Shown: positions 34,482 through 44,055, numbered from the stretch's first letter. The stretch is DNA of 64,000 nucleotides from Micrococcales bacterium 72-143 (GCA_001898835.1 MKVM01000001.1:62001-126000); one strand, 5' to 3'. A program made the numbers and translations. The notes: generated by a model from the sequence alone, not told the origin.

Positions 34482-35627
34482 GTGACTTCGAACCAGAACT
34501 ACCTCGCCGTCATCAAGGTCGTCGGCATCGGCGGCGGCGGCGTGAACGCGGTGAACCGGATGATCGAGCTCGGCCTGCGCGGCGTCGAGTTCATCGCCAT
34601 CAACACCGACGCCCAGGCGCTGCTCATGAGCGACGCCGACGTGAAGCTCGACGTGGGCCGCGAGCTCACGCGCGGCCTCGGCGCCGGGGCGGACCCGGAG
34701 GTCGGCCGGCGCGCCGCCGAGGACCACGCGGAGGAGATCGAGGAGGCCCTCGCCGGCGCCGACATGGTCTTCGTGACCGCGGGTGAGGGCGGCGGCACGG
34801 GCACGGGCGGCGCGCCCGTCGTGGCGCGGATCGCGAAGTCCATCGGCGCGCTCACGATCGGCGTCGTCACGAAGCCCTTCGGCTTCGAGGGCAAGCGTCG
34901 TCAGGCCCAGGCCGAGATCGGCGTCGCGACCCTCAAGAACGAGGTCGACACGCTCATCGTCGTGCCGAACGACCGACTGCTCGAGATCAGCGACCGCGGC
35001 ATCTCCATGCTCGAGGCCTTCTCGACCGCCGACCAGGTGCTCCTCGCCGGTGTCCAGGGCATCACCGACCTCATCACGACGCCCGGACTCATCAACCTCG
35101 ACTTCGCCGACGTCAAGTCGGTCATGCAGGGTGCGGGCTCCGCGCTCATGGGAATCGGCGCCAGCCGCGGCGCGGACCGCGCGATCAAGGCGGCCGAGCT
35201 CGCCGTCGCGAGCCCCCTGCTCGAGGCCTCGATCGACGGCGCGCACGGTGTGCTGCTCTCCATCCAGGGCGGCTCGAACCTCGGCATCTTCGAGATCAAC
35301 GACGCGGCGCGCCTCGTGCAGGAGGCGGTGCACCCGGAGGCGAACATCATCTTCGGCGCCGTCATCGACGACACGCTCGGCGACGAGGTGCGCGTCACCG
35401 TCATCGCGGCGGGCTTCGACGGCGGCGAGCCGACCGTCCGGCCGCAGAGCAGCGAAAAGCGCAGCAACTACGTCGAGGCGCCCGTGCCCGTCGCCGTGGC
35501 TGCGGCTGCCGAGGACGGCGCGCCCCAGCCCGAGGGCTGGGCGCGTGAGCCGGAGGTGCCCGTCGTGGCGTCGCTCGACGACTTCGACGACGAGGGCGAC
35601 CTCGACATCCCCGACTTCCTCAAGTAG
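34482..35627 (+). CDS. ftsZ: Cell division GTPase FtsZ
   Basis: Tubulin-like GTPase (381 aa) that forms the cytokinetic ring. The nucleotide site includes [15 protein letters not shown] near the start and the signature GGGTGTG at 103-109. The T7-loop region is in [19 protein letters not shown], supplying the catalytic aspartate. After residue ~315 comes an Ala/Pro/Glu-rich linker, then the conserved C-terminal peptide DLDIPDFLK, which binds FtsW, SepF and other partners. GTG 34482 has a perfectly placed AGGAGG; the track start at 34455 lies in the leader hairpin and is rejected. The gene has its own leader, unlike the overlapping genes upstream. Confidence 0.98.
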   Translation: MTSNQNYLAVIKVVGIGGGGVNAVNRMIELGLRGVEFIAINTDAQALLMSDADVKLDVGRELTRGLGAGADPEVGRRAAEDHAEEIEEALAGADMVFVTAGEGGGTGTGGAPVVARIAKSIGALTIGVVTKPFGFEGKRRQAQAEIGVATLKNEVDTLIVVPNDRLLEISDRGISMLEAFSTADQVLLAGVQGITDLITTPGLINLDFADVKSVMQGAGSALMGIGASRGADRAIKAAELAVASPLLEASIDGAHGVLLSIQGGSNLGIFEINDAARLVQEAVHPEANIIFGAVIDDTLGDEVRVTVIAAGFDGGEPTVRPQSSEKRSNYVEAPVPVAVAAAAEDGAPQPEGWAREPEVPVVASLDDFDDEGDLDIPDFLK

Positions 35628-35630
35628 CGC

Positions 35631-36314
35631 ATGAGCGCCGACGCACCGCTCGCCGAGCGGCTCGCGACGGTCGACGCCGGGATCGCGGATGCCGCGCGCG
35701 CGGCCGGACGCGATCCGGGCGAGCTCACGCGCATCGTCGTCACCAAGTTCCACCCCGCCTCCCTCGTGCGCGAGCTGGCCGCCCTCGGCGTGCGCGACGT
35801 GGGGGAGAACCGCCACCAGGAGGCGCAGGCCAAGGCGGCCGAGACCGCCGACCTCGGGCTGAACTGGCACTTCGTCGGCCAGCTGCAGAGCAACAAGGCG
35901 CGCGCCGTCCGGCGGTACGCCCACGCGATCCACTCGCTCGACCGGGACTCGCTCGTCGACGCCCTCGCGGCCACCGATGCCCCGCCGCTCGAGGGTTTCC
36001 TCGAGATCGACCTGTCGGGCGAGCCCGGGCGCGGCGGGGCGACCCCCGCGGATGCCGAGCGCCTCGCGGAACGCGTGCTCCGCACCCCCGGGCTGCGCCT
36101 GGTGGGGGTCATGGCGGTCGCGCCCATCGGGGCGGAACCCCGCGCCGCGTTCGCGCGCCTGCGCGAGGTCTCGGAGCGCGTGCGCTCGCTCGCCCCGGAT
36201 GCCGACCGCATCTCGGCGGGCATGTCGGGCGACTACGCGGCGGCGATCCTCGAGGGCGCGACACACCTCCGCATCGGCACGGCAATCACGGGAAAGCGGC
36301 CGGAGCGCGGTTAA
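35631..36314 (+). CDS. YggS/PLPBP family pyridoxal-phosphate-binding protein
   Basis: A 227-aa single-domain TIM-barrel protein that holds pyridoxal phosphate and maintains PLP homeostasis; no enzymatic reaction is established for the family. The PLP lysine is in IVVTKFHP (K39), followed by GENRHQEAQAK, WHFVGQLQSNKA and the phosphate-binding LRIGTAITG at the C-terminus. It starts 3 nt after the ftsZ stop, so translation is probably coupled. In most actinobacteria a yfiH (pgeF) gene lies between ftsZ and this gene; it is missing here. Confidence 0.94.
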   Translation: MSADAPLAERLATVDAGIADAARAAGRDPGELTRIVVTKFHPASLVRELAALGVRDVGENRHQEAQAKAAETADLGLNWHFVGQLQSNKARAVRRYAHAIHSLDRDSLVDALAATDAPPLEGFLEIDLSGEPGRGGATPADAERLAERVLRTPGLRLVGVMAVAPIGAEPRAAFARLREVSERVRSLAPDADRISAGMSGDYAAAILEGATHLRIGTAITGKRPERG

Positions 36315-36317
36315 TCT
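36312..36317 (+). promoter_or_regulatory. Candidate -10 box of sepF
   Basis: TAATCT overlaps the yggS stop codon and lies 33 nt before the sepF ATG, which has its own GGAGG site. No clear -35 was found. Confidence 0.3.
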
Positions 36318-36350
36318 CGGGAACAGGAACCGCACGATCCGGAGGATGTC

Positions 36351-36812
36351 ATGGCGAACCCGCTGCGCAAGACGATGGTCTACCTCGGCCTGGCCGATGA
36401 GGACTACGACGACGTCGCGCCCGAGCAGGCGGCGCCCGCGCCCCGTGAGCACTCGGCGCCCGCGAACGCACGCCCGGCCCCGGTGACCCCGCTGCGCCGC
36501 GCCCCCGCGCCGCGCACCGCGCCCGCAGGCATGAACGAGATCCTCACGGTGCACCCGCGCCACTACAAGGACGCCCAGACGATCGCCGAGAGCTTCCGCG
36601 AGGGAGTTCCCGTCATCATCAACCTGTCGCAGATGAGCGAGCCGGAGGCGCGTCGCCTCATCGACTTCGCGAGCGGCCTCTCGATGGGCCTCTACGGCAA
36701 GATCGAGCGCGTCACCAACAAGGTCTTCCTGCTCTCGCCCGAGCATGTCGCCGTCAGCGGCGACCAGGCGGAGGCCGAGTCCGAGGTCGACGCGGGTTTC
36801 TTCGCGGGCTGA
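36351..36812 (+). CDS. sepF: Cell division protein SepF
   Basis: A 153-aa membrane-anchoring partner of FtsZ. The N-terminus [18 protein letters not shown] is an amphipathic membrane-targeting helix, the middle (about 20-60) is Pro/Ala-rich and disordered, and the C-terminal SepF fold (about 62-145) contains [18 protein letters not shown] and [20 protein letters not shown]. In actinobacteria lacking FtsA and ZipA, SepF is the principal FtsZ tether. A GGAGG site precedes the ATG. The usual downstream yggT is absent; a 208-nt non-coding gap leads to divIVA. Confidence 0.95.
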   Translation: MANPLRKTMVYLGLADEDYDDVAPEQAAPAPREHSAPANARPAPVTPLRRAPAPRTAPAGMNEILTVHPRHYKDAQTIAESFREGVPVIINLSQMSEPEARRLIDFASGLSMGLYGKIERVTNKVFLLSPEHVAVSGDQAEAESEVDAGFFAG

Positions 36813-36925
36813 GCGCCGAACCCTCGGGTCGAGCGGCGCCCACAGGCGCGTGTCGAGACCACACCAGCCACACCATCCTCACTGGCAACCGAACGGGGGG
36901 CAGCGTCCTCCCAGCCGTCGGGCGG

Positions 36926-36979
36926 TAATCTGGTCACCGCGCGACTCTCAACCGGGGCATGAACCTTGCTACGGTTGAG
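36926..36979 (+). promoter_or_regulatory. divIVA promoter region with inverted repeat
   Basis: Two -10-like boxes are present: TAATCT at 36926-36931 and TACGGT at 36970-36975. An inverted repeat CTCAACC (36947-36953) / GGTTGAG (36973-36979) brackets the space between them, and its right arm overlaps the second box, a typical operator position. The rest of the 36813-37020 gap shows no reading frame or other structure. Confidence 0.45.
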
Positions 36980-37020
36980 GGATTCGGGAACCGGATGAGG
37001 AAAGCAATCGAGGTGCGGTC

Positions 37021-38055
37021 ATGGCTCTGACGCCGGAAGATGTCGTCAACAAGCGTTTCAACCCCACGAAGTTTCGTGAGGGATACGACCAGGACGAGGT
37101 CGACGACTTCCTGGACGAGGTCGTGGTCGAGCTCCGCCGCCTCGGTCAGGAGAACGAGGAGCTGCGTCAGCGCCTCGTCGCCGCCGACGCGCGGGTGAGC
37201 GAGCTGCAGCGCTCCGCGAGCCAGGCGCCCCTCGCCGCGGCCGCACCGCCGTCGGTCGCCCCCGTCCCCGCACCGGTCGTCGCGCCCGAGCCCGTGGCCG
37301 CGGCTCCCGTCGCCGCCCCGGTTCCCGCGCCCGCCGCCGACCTCGGCGGTGCGGACGCCGGTTCGATGGACCAGAGCAACACGAACAACCTGCTCCAGCT
37401 CGCCCGCCGCCTCCACGAGGAGCACGTGCGCGAGGGCATGGAGAAGCGCGACCAGCTCATCGCCGAGGGCCACGCGACCGCCGCACGCCTCGTCTCCGAC
37501 GCCGAGACCCAGCAGCGCACCGCGATCGAGACGCTCGAGGCGGAGAAGGCCGGGCTCGAGCGTCAGGTCGAGGAGCTCCGCATCTTCGAGTCCGAGTACC
37601 GCGACAAGCTCAAGGGCTACATCGAGGGCCAGCTGCGCGAGCTCGAGTCGGCCGCGCCGCTCGCCGCCGCCGAGTCGCAGCCCGCGCTCGGCTCGGCCGC
37701 ACCGGCCTACGCCGCGCCGCTCGTGGATGCGCCCGAGGCCTCCGCCTTCGAGACCCCCAGCTACGAGGCCCCGAGCTACGACGCACCCGTCGTCGACGTG
37801 CCCCCGGCCTACGATGCCCCTGCCACGGACGCGCCCCAGGCGCCCGAGTACCCGGCGCCGTCGTTCGGCGACTACAGCCAGGCTCCCGCGCCGCAGCCGT
37901 CGAGCGCCTCGACGCCGCCCGCCTACGCCGGCTTCCCGGCCCCGCAGGTGACGAACGAGTTCCCGGCGCAGCAGCCCGAGCAGACCTCGCAGCAGCCGGA
38001 GTACCCGGCCTACTCGCAGCGCAACAACGAGTTCCCCGGCCTTGGCGGCAACTGA
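37021..38055 (+). CDS. divIVA: Polar growth protein DivIVA (Wag31)
   Basis: A 344-aa coiled-coil protein that marks negatively curved membrane at poles and septa and directs wall growth. The N-terminal DivIVA domain is clear: MALTPEDVVNKRFNPTKFREGYDQDEVDDFLDEVV, with coiled coil to about residue 65. A Pro/Ala/Val-rich spacer (about 68-115) is followed by a second long coiled coil (about 120-215). The C-terminus is a low-complexity Pro/Ala/Tyr/Glu tail. A threonine near the N-terminal domain is the usual Ser/Thr-kinase target in Wag31; the corresponding T4 or T16 are candidates. Its last bases overlap lspA. Confidence 0.95.
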   Translation: MALTPEDVVNKRFNPTKFREGYDQDEVDDFLDEVVVELRRLGQENEELRQRLVAADARVSELQRSASQAPLAAAAPPSVAPVPAPVVAPEPVAAAPVAAPVPAPAADLGGADAGSMDQSNTNNLLQLARRLHEEHVREGMEKRDQLIAEGHATAARLVSDAETQQRTAIETLEAEKAGLERQVEELRIFESEYRDKLKGYIEGQLRELESAAPLAAAESQPALGSAAPAYAAPLVDAPEASAFETPSYEAPSYDAPVVDVPPAYDAPATDAPQAPEYPAPSFGDYSQAPAPQPSSASTPPAYAGFPAPQVTNEFPAQQPEQTSQQPEYPAYSQRNNEFPGLGGN

Positions 38056-38632
38056 GCCCCAGCGCACGCCGGACGACACGGGGCGCGCGCGCGTGAGCGT
38101 GCGCGCCCTCGTGCTGCTCGGCGTCGTGGCCATCGGCATCCTGACCGTCGACCAGCTCGCGAAGTACCTCATCGTCAGCAACCTCGAGGTCGGCGAGATC
38201 GTCCCGGTGCTGGGGCAGATCCTGCAGTTCCACTTCGTCAAGAACTCGGGGGCCGCGTTCTCCCTCGCGAGCGGGTTCACCTGGATCCTGTCGATCGTCG
38301 CGCTCGGTGTGATCGCGGCCATCGTCGTATTCGCGAAGCGGATCAAGTCGGCGGCCTGGGCGTGGATGCTCGGGCTGCTGCTCGGCGGCGCGCTCGGCAA
38401 CGTGACCGACCGGTTGTTCCGCGAGCCGAGCTTCGGCCAAGGGCACGTGATCGACTTCATCCAGGTCTGGGGCTTCCCGGCCATCTTCAACATCGCCGAC
38501 ATCGCGATCTGCACCGCCATGGGCCTCTTCCTGCTGCTGACGCTGCGCGGCGTGCGACTGGACGGCACCAAGGCGTCGGAGACGATCGAACGCATCCCGA
38601 AGCCGGACGCGCCCGGGGCGTCGGAGGAGTGA
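38042..38632 (+). CDS. lspA: Lipoprotein signal peptidase (signal peptidase II)
   Basis: Membrane aspartyl protease (up to 196 aa) that removes signal peptides from prolipoproteins such as CtaC and the sugar-binding protein encoded here. Four membrane helices are visible. Catalytic aspartates are in GNVTDR (D123) and FNIADI (D153); the NSGAAFSL motif lies on the substrate side. The longest start is TTG 38042, overlapping divIVA by 14 nt; GTG 38093 would remove an unconserved 17-residue tail and is a real alternative. The C-terminus is a short charged tail. The stop overlaps the next start (GTGA). Confidence 0.93.
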   Translation: MAATEPQRTPDDTGRARVSVRALVLLGVVAIGILTVDQLAKYLIVSNLEVGEIVPVLGQILQFHFVKNSGAAFSLASGFTWILSIVALGVIAAIVVFAKRIKSAAWAWMLGLLLGGALGNVTDRLFREPSFGQGHVIDFIQVWGFPAIFNIADIAICTAMGLFLLLTLRGVRLDGTKASETIERIPKPDAPGASEE

Positions 38633-39549
38633 CCGAGAGCCGCGGCATGCCGATTCCCGACGGGCTCGTCGGGGAGCGGGCGGATGCCGCAGTCGCCCGA
38701 CTGCTCGGCTTCTCGCGCACCTTCGCGCAGGAGGTGCTCGAGGCGGGCGGCGTCAGCCTCGACGGCGTCGTGCTCGGAAAGTCGGACCGGATGCGGCCCG
38801 GCTGGCTCGACGTCGAGTGGATGCCGAAGCTCGAGCCCGCGGTCGTCCCGCAGCTCGTCCCCGGCTTCCACGTCGTGCACGACGACGACGACCTCGTCGT
38901 CATCGACAAGCCGGTGGGCGTGGCCGCGCATCCGGCCACCGGCTGGGACGGGCCGACGGTGCTCGGCGCGCTGGCGGGGGCCGGCTACCGCATCGCGACC
39001 TCAGGGTCCGCCGAGCGTCAGGGCATCGTGCACCGGCTCGACGTCGGCACGAGCGGCCTCATGGTCGTCGCCAAGAGCGAGCGCGCCTACAGCGAGCTGA
39101 AGCGCCAGTTCCACGACCGCGAGGTCGACAAGATCTACCACGCCGTCGTGCAGGGCCATCCCGACCCGTTCTCCGGCACGATCGACGCGCCGGTCGGCCG
39201 GCATCCGGGGTCGAGCTGGAAGTTCGCCGTCACCGCCGACGGCAAGCACGCGGTGACCCACTACGACACGCTCGAGGCGATGCGGTCGGCCACCCTCCTC
39301 GAGATCCACCTGGAGACGGGGCGCACGCACCAGATCCGCGTGCACATGGCGGCCCAGCGGCACCCCTGTGCGGGCGACCTGCTGTACGGCGCCGACCCGA
39401 CGCTCGCGGCGCGGCTCGGGCTCGAGCGGCAGTGGCTGCACGCCGTGAAGCTCGGATTCCGGCACCCGGGCAGCGGCGAGCACGTCGAGTTCGAGACACG
39501 CTACCCCGACGATCTGCAGCACGCCCTCGACGTCCTCCGCGCGGACTGA
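38629..39549 (+). CDS. RluD-type rRNA pseudouridine synthase
   Basis: A 306-aa RluA/RluD-family enzyme that converts uridines to pseudouridine in 23S rRNA. The N-terminal S4-like RNA-binding segment (about 15-60) is followed by [14 protein letters not shown] and the catalytic HRLDVGTSG, with D138 as nucleophile; [15 protein letters not shown] completes the family pattern. GTG 38629 overlaps the lspA stop and sits close behind TCGGAGGA; ATG 38647 is possible. The lspA-rluD pair is conserved in actinobacteria (Rv1539-Rv1540 in M. tuberculosis), as is dnaE downstream. Confidence 0.93.
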   Translation: MTESRGMPIPDGLVGERADAAVARLLGFSRTFAQEVLEAGGVSLDGVVLGKSDRMRPGWLDVEWMPKLEPAVVPQLVPGFHVVHDDDDLVVIDKPVGVAAHPATGWDGPTVLGALAGAGYRIATSGSAERQGIVHRLDVGTSGLMVVAKSERAYSELKRQFHDREVDKIYHAVVQGHPDPFSGTIDAPVGRHPGSSWKFAVTADGKHAVTHYDTLEAMRSATLLEIHLETGRTHQIRVHMAAQRHPCAGDLLYGADPTLAARLGLERQWLHAVKLGFRHPGSGEHVEFETRYPDDLQHALDVLRAD

Positions 39550-39722
39550 GCCGTCGGCGCCGTGGTGATCCGCGGCGCGTCGTCCCGGATCCGATCCGAG
39601 CGCGGTCGCATCGAATCCTCGTGGTCGGGTCGAGGGGATAGCGGATGGCGTCGACACGCCGCCTCGTCGTCGCTCCGTCACCGGCGGCGGTTAAGCTGGG
39701 GGGACCACCGACCGGAGAAGGC

Positions 39723-42700
39723 GTGACGAGCAGCGATTCCTTCGTGCACCTGCACGTGCACAGCGAATACAGCATGCTCGACGGCGCCGCCCGGGTGTCC
39801 GACCTCATGAAGGAGGTCGCCGCGCAGGGGATGCCCGCGATCGCGGTGACCGACCACGGCAACAACTTCGGCGCCTTCGACTTCTGGTCGCAGGCCAACG
39901 CCAACGGTGTGAAGCCCATCATCGGCACCGAGGCGTACCTCACCCCGGGAACCCACCGCACCGACAAGACGCGCGTGCGCTGGGGTGACGGGGGAGAGGA
40001 CGACGTCTCCGGCTCCGGCGCCTACACGCACATGACCCTGTGGGCCGAGAACACGGCGGGCATGCACAACCTGTTCCGCCTGTCGAGCCTCGCCTCCATC
40101 GAGGGCTACTACTTCAAGCCCCGCATGGACCGCGAGCTGCTGCAGAACTACGCGACGGGCATCATCGCCACCACCGGCTGCCCGTCCGGCGAGGTGCAGA
40201 CCCGGCTGCGGCTCGGGCAGTACGAGGCGGCCCGCGATGCGGCGGCCGAGTTCCGCGACATCTTCGGCAAGGACAACTTCTTCGTCGAGCTCATGGACCA
40301 CGGCCTCGGCATCGAGCGTCGAGTGATGACCGACCTCATCCGCCTGTCGAAAGACCTCGGGCTGCCGCTCGTCGCCACCAACGACCTGCACTACACGCAC
40401 GCCCACGACTCGTCCGCGCACGAGATCCTGCTGTGCGTGCAGTCGGGGTCGACGCTCGCCGACCCCAAGCGCTTCAAGTTCGACGCGCAGGAGTTCTACC
40501 TGAAGACGCCCGCGCAGATGCGTCAGCTGTTCCGGGACCACCCCGACGCGTGCGACAACACACTCCTCATCGCCGAGCGCTGCGACGTCGCGTTCAACAC
40601 GAGCGCCAACTACATGCCGCGCTATCCGGTGCCCGAGGGCGAGACCGAGGAGACCTGGTTCATCAAGGAGGTCGAGCGGGGACTGCACGAGCGCTACCCG
40701 TCCGGCATCCCCGACGAGGTGCGCAAGCAGGCCGACTACGAGACCGGCGTCATCACCCAGATGGGCTTCCCCGGCTACTTCCTCGTCGTCGCCGACTTCA
40801 TCAACTGGTCGAAGGACCACGGCATCCGCGTGGGACCGGGGCGCGGTTCGGGCGCCGGCTCGATGGCCGCCTACGCCATGAAGATCACCGACCTCGACCC
40901 GCTGCAGCACGGGCTCATCTTCGAGCGCTTCCTCAACCCCGACCGCGTCTCGATGCCCGACTTCGACGTCGACTTCGACGAGCGTCGGCGGGGCGAGGTC
41001 ATCAGGTACGTGACCGAGAAGTACGGCGAGGAGCGCGTCGCGCAGATCGTCACCTACGGCACCATCAAGGCCAAGCAGGCGCTCAAGGACTCCGGCCGGG
41101 TGCTCGGCTTCCCGTTCTCCATGGGGGAGAAGCTCACCAAGGCGATGCCGCCTGCCATCATGGGCAAGGACATCCCGCTCACCGGCATCGTCGACCCGGC
41201 GCACGAGCGCTACAAGGAGGCCGGAGACTTCCGCGCCATCCTCGACACCGACGCGGATGCGCGCACCGTCTTCGAGACGGCGCGCGGCCTCGAGGGGCTC
41301 AAGCGCCAGTGGGGCGTGCACGCCGCGGGTGTCATCATGTCGAGCGAGCCGCTCATCGACATCATCCCCATCATGCGCCGTGAGCAGGACGGCCAGATCG
41401 TCACCCAGTTCGACTACCCGGCCGCCGAGGCGCTCGGCCTCATCAAGATGGACTTCCTGGGCCTCAGGAACCTCACGATCATCGACGACGCCCTCGACAA
41501 CATCGAGGCGAACCGCGGCTTCCGCCCCGGGCTCGAGGAGCTGGCGCTCGACGACCCCGCCGCCTACGAGCTGCTCGGCCGCGGCGACACGCTCGGCGTC
41601 TTCCAGCTCGACGGCGGGCCCATGCGCTCGCTGCTGCGCCTCATGCGACCGGACAACTTCGAGGACATCTCGGCCGTCATCGCGCTGTACCGCCCGGGTC
41701 CGATGGGCGCCAACTCGCACACCAACTACGCCCTGCGCAAGAACGGCCAGCAGGCGATCGTGCCCATCCATCCGGAGCTCGAGGAGCCGCTCAGAGACAT
41801 CCTCGACACGAGCTACGGCCTCATCATCTACCAGGAGCAGGTGATGGCGATCGCGCAGCGGGTGGCGGGCTTCTCGCTCGGCCAGGCCGACATCCTGCGC
41901 CGTGCGATGGGCAAGAAGAAGAAGTCCGAGCTCGACAAGCAGTACGAGGGCTTCTCGAACGGCATGAAGGAGCGCGGGTTCTCCGACACGGCGATCAAGA
42001 CGCTGTGGGACATCCTGCTGCCGTTCTCCGACTACGCCTTCAACAAGGCGCACTCCGCCGCCTACGGCGTGCTCAGCTACTGGACCGCCTACCTCAAGGC
42101 GCACTACCCGGCCGAGTACATGGCGGCGCTCCTCACGAGCGTCGGCGACGCGCGCGACAAGCTCGCCATGTACCTCAACGAGTGCCGCCGCATGGGCATC
42201 CAGGTGCTGCCCCCGGACGTCAACGAGTCGATCGGCTACTTCGCGGCCGTCGGCGAGGACATCCGCTTCGGCCTCGGCGCGGTGCGCAACGTCGGCTTCG
42301 GCGTCGTCGACCAGATCCGCGCTGCCCGCGAGGAGAAGGGCGCCTTCACCTCCTTCCACGACTTCCTGCGCAAGGTGCCGCTCACCGCGCTCAACAAGCG
42401 CACCATCGAGTCGCTCATCAAGGCCGGCGCCTTCGACTCGCTCGGCACGACGCGGCGCGCCCTCATCGAGATCCATGAGGAGTCCGTCGAGTCGGCCGTC
42501 TCGGTGAAGCGCAACGAGGCCAACGGCCAGGTCGGATTCGACTTCGACTCGCTCTGGGACGAGCCCGCCGCCGTCGACCACGTGCCCGAGCGCCCCGAGT
42601 GGTCCAAGAAGGACAAGCTCGCCTTCGAACGCGAGATGCTCGGCCTCTACGTCTCCGAGCATCCGCTCGACGGGCTCGAGGTGCTGCTCGCCAAGCACGC

Positions 42701-43235
42701 CTCGATCGGCATCGGCGAACTGCTCGCCTCGGAGTCCATCCAGGACGGCGAGACCGTCACCGTCGCCGGCCTCCTCACGAGCGTGCAGCATCGCACGGCG
42801 CGACAGTCGGGCAACCCCTACGGCGTCGTCACCGTCGAGGACTTCGGCGGCGAGGTGAACGTCATGTTCCTCGGCAAGACCTACCAGGAGTTCGCGCCCG
42901 GCCTGCAGAGCGACACCATCGCCGTCATCCGGGCCCGCGTGAGCCAGCGCGACGACGGTATCGGCCTGCACGCGCAGAGCATGTTCCAGCCCGACACCGG
43001 CCAGAGCCTCGGCTCGGGGCCGCTCGTCATCCAGGTGCCGGAGCACCGGGCGACGACCGAGGTGGTGTCGGCGCTCAGCGACGTGCTCATCCGCCACCAG
43101 GGCGACAACGAGGTGCGGCTGCGGCTGGTGCGCGGTGACTCCGCGCGGCTCTTCGAGATCCCGTACCCGGTGTCGGTCACCGCCGACCTCTACGGCGAGC
43201 TCAAGAGCCTCCTCGGCCCCAACTGCGTCGTGTGA
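39723..43235 (+). CDS. dnaE: DNA polymerase III alpha subunit DnaE
   Basis: Replicative C-family polymerase, 1170 aa. An N-terminal PHP domain (HLHVHSEYSMLDG, VTDHGN) provides the proofreading-related metal site. The palm contains PDFDVDFDE with catalytic D413 and D415; GPGRGSGAGS, FQLDGGPMRSLL and HSAAYGVLSYWTAYLK follow. The beta-binding and OB-fold regions occupy the last 200 residues (VTVAGLLTSVQHRTARQSG). GTG 39723 has GGAGAAGGC upstream and starts directly at the PHP domain; the track start at 39645 adds 26 unconserved residues. TAAGCT at 39692 is a candidate -10. The length fits DnaE1 rather than the shorter mutagenic DnaE2. Confidence 0.97.
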   Translation: MTSSDSFVHLHVHSEYSMLDGAARVSDLMKEVAAQGMPAIAVTDHGNNFGAFDFWSQANANGVKPIIGTEAYLTPGTHRTDKTRVRWGDGGEDDVSGSGAYTHMTLWAENTAGMHNLFRLSSLASIEGYYFKPRMDRELLQNYATGIIATTGCPSGEVQTRLRLGQYEAARDAAAEFRDIFGKDNFFVELMDHGLGIERRVMTDLIRLSKDLGLPLVATNDLHYTHAHDSSAHEILLCVQSGSTLADPKRFKFDAQEFYLKTPAQMRQLFRDHPDACDNTLLIAERCDVAFNTSANYMPRYPVPEGETEETWFIKEVERGLHERYPSGIPDEVRKQADYETGVITQMGFPGYFLVVADFINWSKDHGIRVGPGRGSGAGSMAAYAMKITDLDPLQHGLIFERFLNPDRVSMPDFDVDFDERRRGEVIRYVTEKYGEERVAQIVTYGTIKAKQALKDSGRVLGFPFSMGEKLTKAMPPAIMGKDIPLTGIVDPAHERYKEAGDFRAILDTDADARTVFETARGLEGLKRQWGVHAAGVIMSSEPLIDIIPIMRREQDGQIVTQFDYPAAEALGLIKMDFLGLRNLTIIDDALDNIEANRGFRPGLEELALDDPAAYELLGRGDTLGVFQLDGGPMRSLLRLMRPDNFEDISAVIALYRPGPMGANSHTNYALRKNGQQAIVPIHPELEEPLRDILDTSYGLIIYQEQVMAIAQRVAGFSLGQADILRRAMGKKKKSELDKQYEGFSNGMKERGFSDTAIKTLWDILLPFSDYAFNKAHSAAYGVLSYWTAYLKAHYPAEYMAALLTSVGDARDKLAMYLNECRRMGIQVLPPDVNESIGYFAAVGEDIRFGLGAVRNVGFGVVDQIRAAREEKGAFTSFHDFLRKVPLTALNKRTIESLIKAGAFDSLGTTRRALIEIHEESVESAVSVKRNEANGQVGFDFDSLWDEPAAVDHVPERPEWSKKDKLAFEREMLGLYVSEHPLDGLEVLLAKHASIGIGELLASESIQDGETVTVAGLLTSVQHRTARQSGNPYGVVTVEDFGGEVNVMFLGKTYQEFAPGLQSDTIAVIRARVSQRDDGIGLHAQSMFQPDTGQSLGSGPLVIQVPEHRATTEVVSALSDVLIRHQGDNEVRLRLVRGDSARLFEIPYPVSVTADLYGELKSLLGPNCVV

Positions 43236-43250
43236 TCACCGACGCGGGAC

Positions 43251-43354
43251 ACGGCCGGATTTCGGTTCCGAGTCGCATGCCCCCGCGTGCCGCCTGGCGG
43301 CGGCCCGCTCCCGCCAGTCCCGATGCCAGCGACTCGGAACCGAAATCCGGCCGT
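43251..43354. repeat. Convergent-junction palindromic repeat, copy B
   Basis: Perfect 26-bp arms (43251-43276 and 43329-43354) enclose a 52-nt core (43277-43328) that matches copies A and C except in the apical GCCGCC/GGCGGC hairpin. The arms end GGTTCCGAGTCGC, so only the innermost bases resemble copy C and even fewer resemble copy A. It begins 15 nt after the dnaE stop and lies in the gap before the convergent flavin reductase gene. Five bases past the right arm is CGCTGAGCATCCG, a block repeated beside copy C. The remainder of the gap (43372-43491) is GC-rich with no recognised gene. Confidence 0.92.
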
Positions 43355-43491
43355 AGCCCGCTGAGCATCCGCGCCGGCGCCTATTCCCGCCGGTGAGCAG
43401 CGGCGCGCCGCGCGTCGGCGCGGCGGGACACGTATCGAACCTGCCGCACGCGATTGCGCGCGCACATCGAAGGCGCGAGCCAGCGGTCGCT

Positions 43492-44016
43492 CTAGGCGGT
43501 CTCGCCCGGACGGAAGTACCGGCGCTCGTGGTAGAGCAGGGCGTCGTCGGGCTCGCCGAGCCCGCCGTCCTCGATCTGGACGACGATGACGGCGTTCTCG
43601 TGCACGGGGTAACGGCCGACGATGCGGCCCAGCATCCAGGCGGGGACGTCCTTGATGAGGGGGAGGCCGAGGGGACCCGGCGCCCAGTGGTCGCCCTCGA
43701 AGCGCTTGTCGTGGTCGGCCGCCAGCTGCTCGGCCGCGGCACGGTTGCGAGCGCCGAGGATGTGGATGATGACGTGGTCGGTCTGCTCGATCGCGGGCCA
43801 GGCGCTCGCGACACGCGCCATGTTGAAGGTCGCGAGCGGCGGCACGGCCGCGAGGGAGGCGAGGGAGGTCGCGGTGAAGCCGACCGGCCTCCCCTCGGGC
43901 GTGAGCGCGGTCACGATGGAGACCCCGGCGGCGAGCCGGCGGAACGCGAGCTTGAACGCGGAGAGGTCGTCGACGATGCGCGGATCGTGCTGCTCGCTGT
44001 TGTGTTCCATCGTCAT
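43492..44016 (-). CDS. Flavin reductase-like FMN-binding protein
   Basis: A 174-aa protein of the flavin reductase (HpaC/RutF-type) fold: FRRLAAGVSIVTALTPEGRPVGFTATSLASLAAVPPLATFNM is the typical FMN-binding opening, and HIHVL-like IIHILGARNRAAAEQLA and the C-terminal FRPGE complete it. Such proteins supply reduced flavin to monooxygenases or reduce other small substrates; the partner here is unknown. I chose ATG 44016 with GAGGTTGAAG before it, because the 791-aa track ORF is mostly antisense to hisD and nrdR. It is divergent from hisD and convergent with dnaE across repeat copy B. Confidence 0.85.
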   Translation of the reverse strand: MTMEHNSEQHDPRIVDDLSAFKLAFRRLAAGVSIVTALTPEGRPVGFTATSLASLAAVPPLATFNMARVASAWPAIEQTDHVIIHILGARNRAAAEQLAADHDKRFEGDHWAPGPLGLPLIKDVPAWMLGRIVGRYPVHENAVIVVQIEDGGLGEPDDALLYHERRYFRPGETA

Positions 44017-44055
44017 CTTCAACCTCGCACGCTCTCCGGGCATTCCGCGCCCCTC

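Noticed and set aside
36745-36978. 77-aa plus-strand ORF as a possible relic of yggT
   Set aside because: It overlaps sepF out of frame and has no hydrophobic helix, whereas YggT is a two-helix membrane protein.
39678-43097. 1139-aa minus-strand ORF over dnaE
   Set aside because: Antisense shadow of dnaE; no signal, no family motif, composition typical of shadows.
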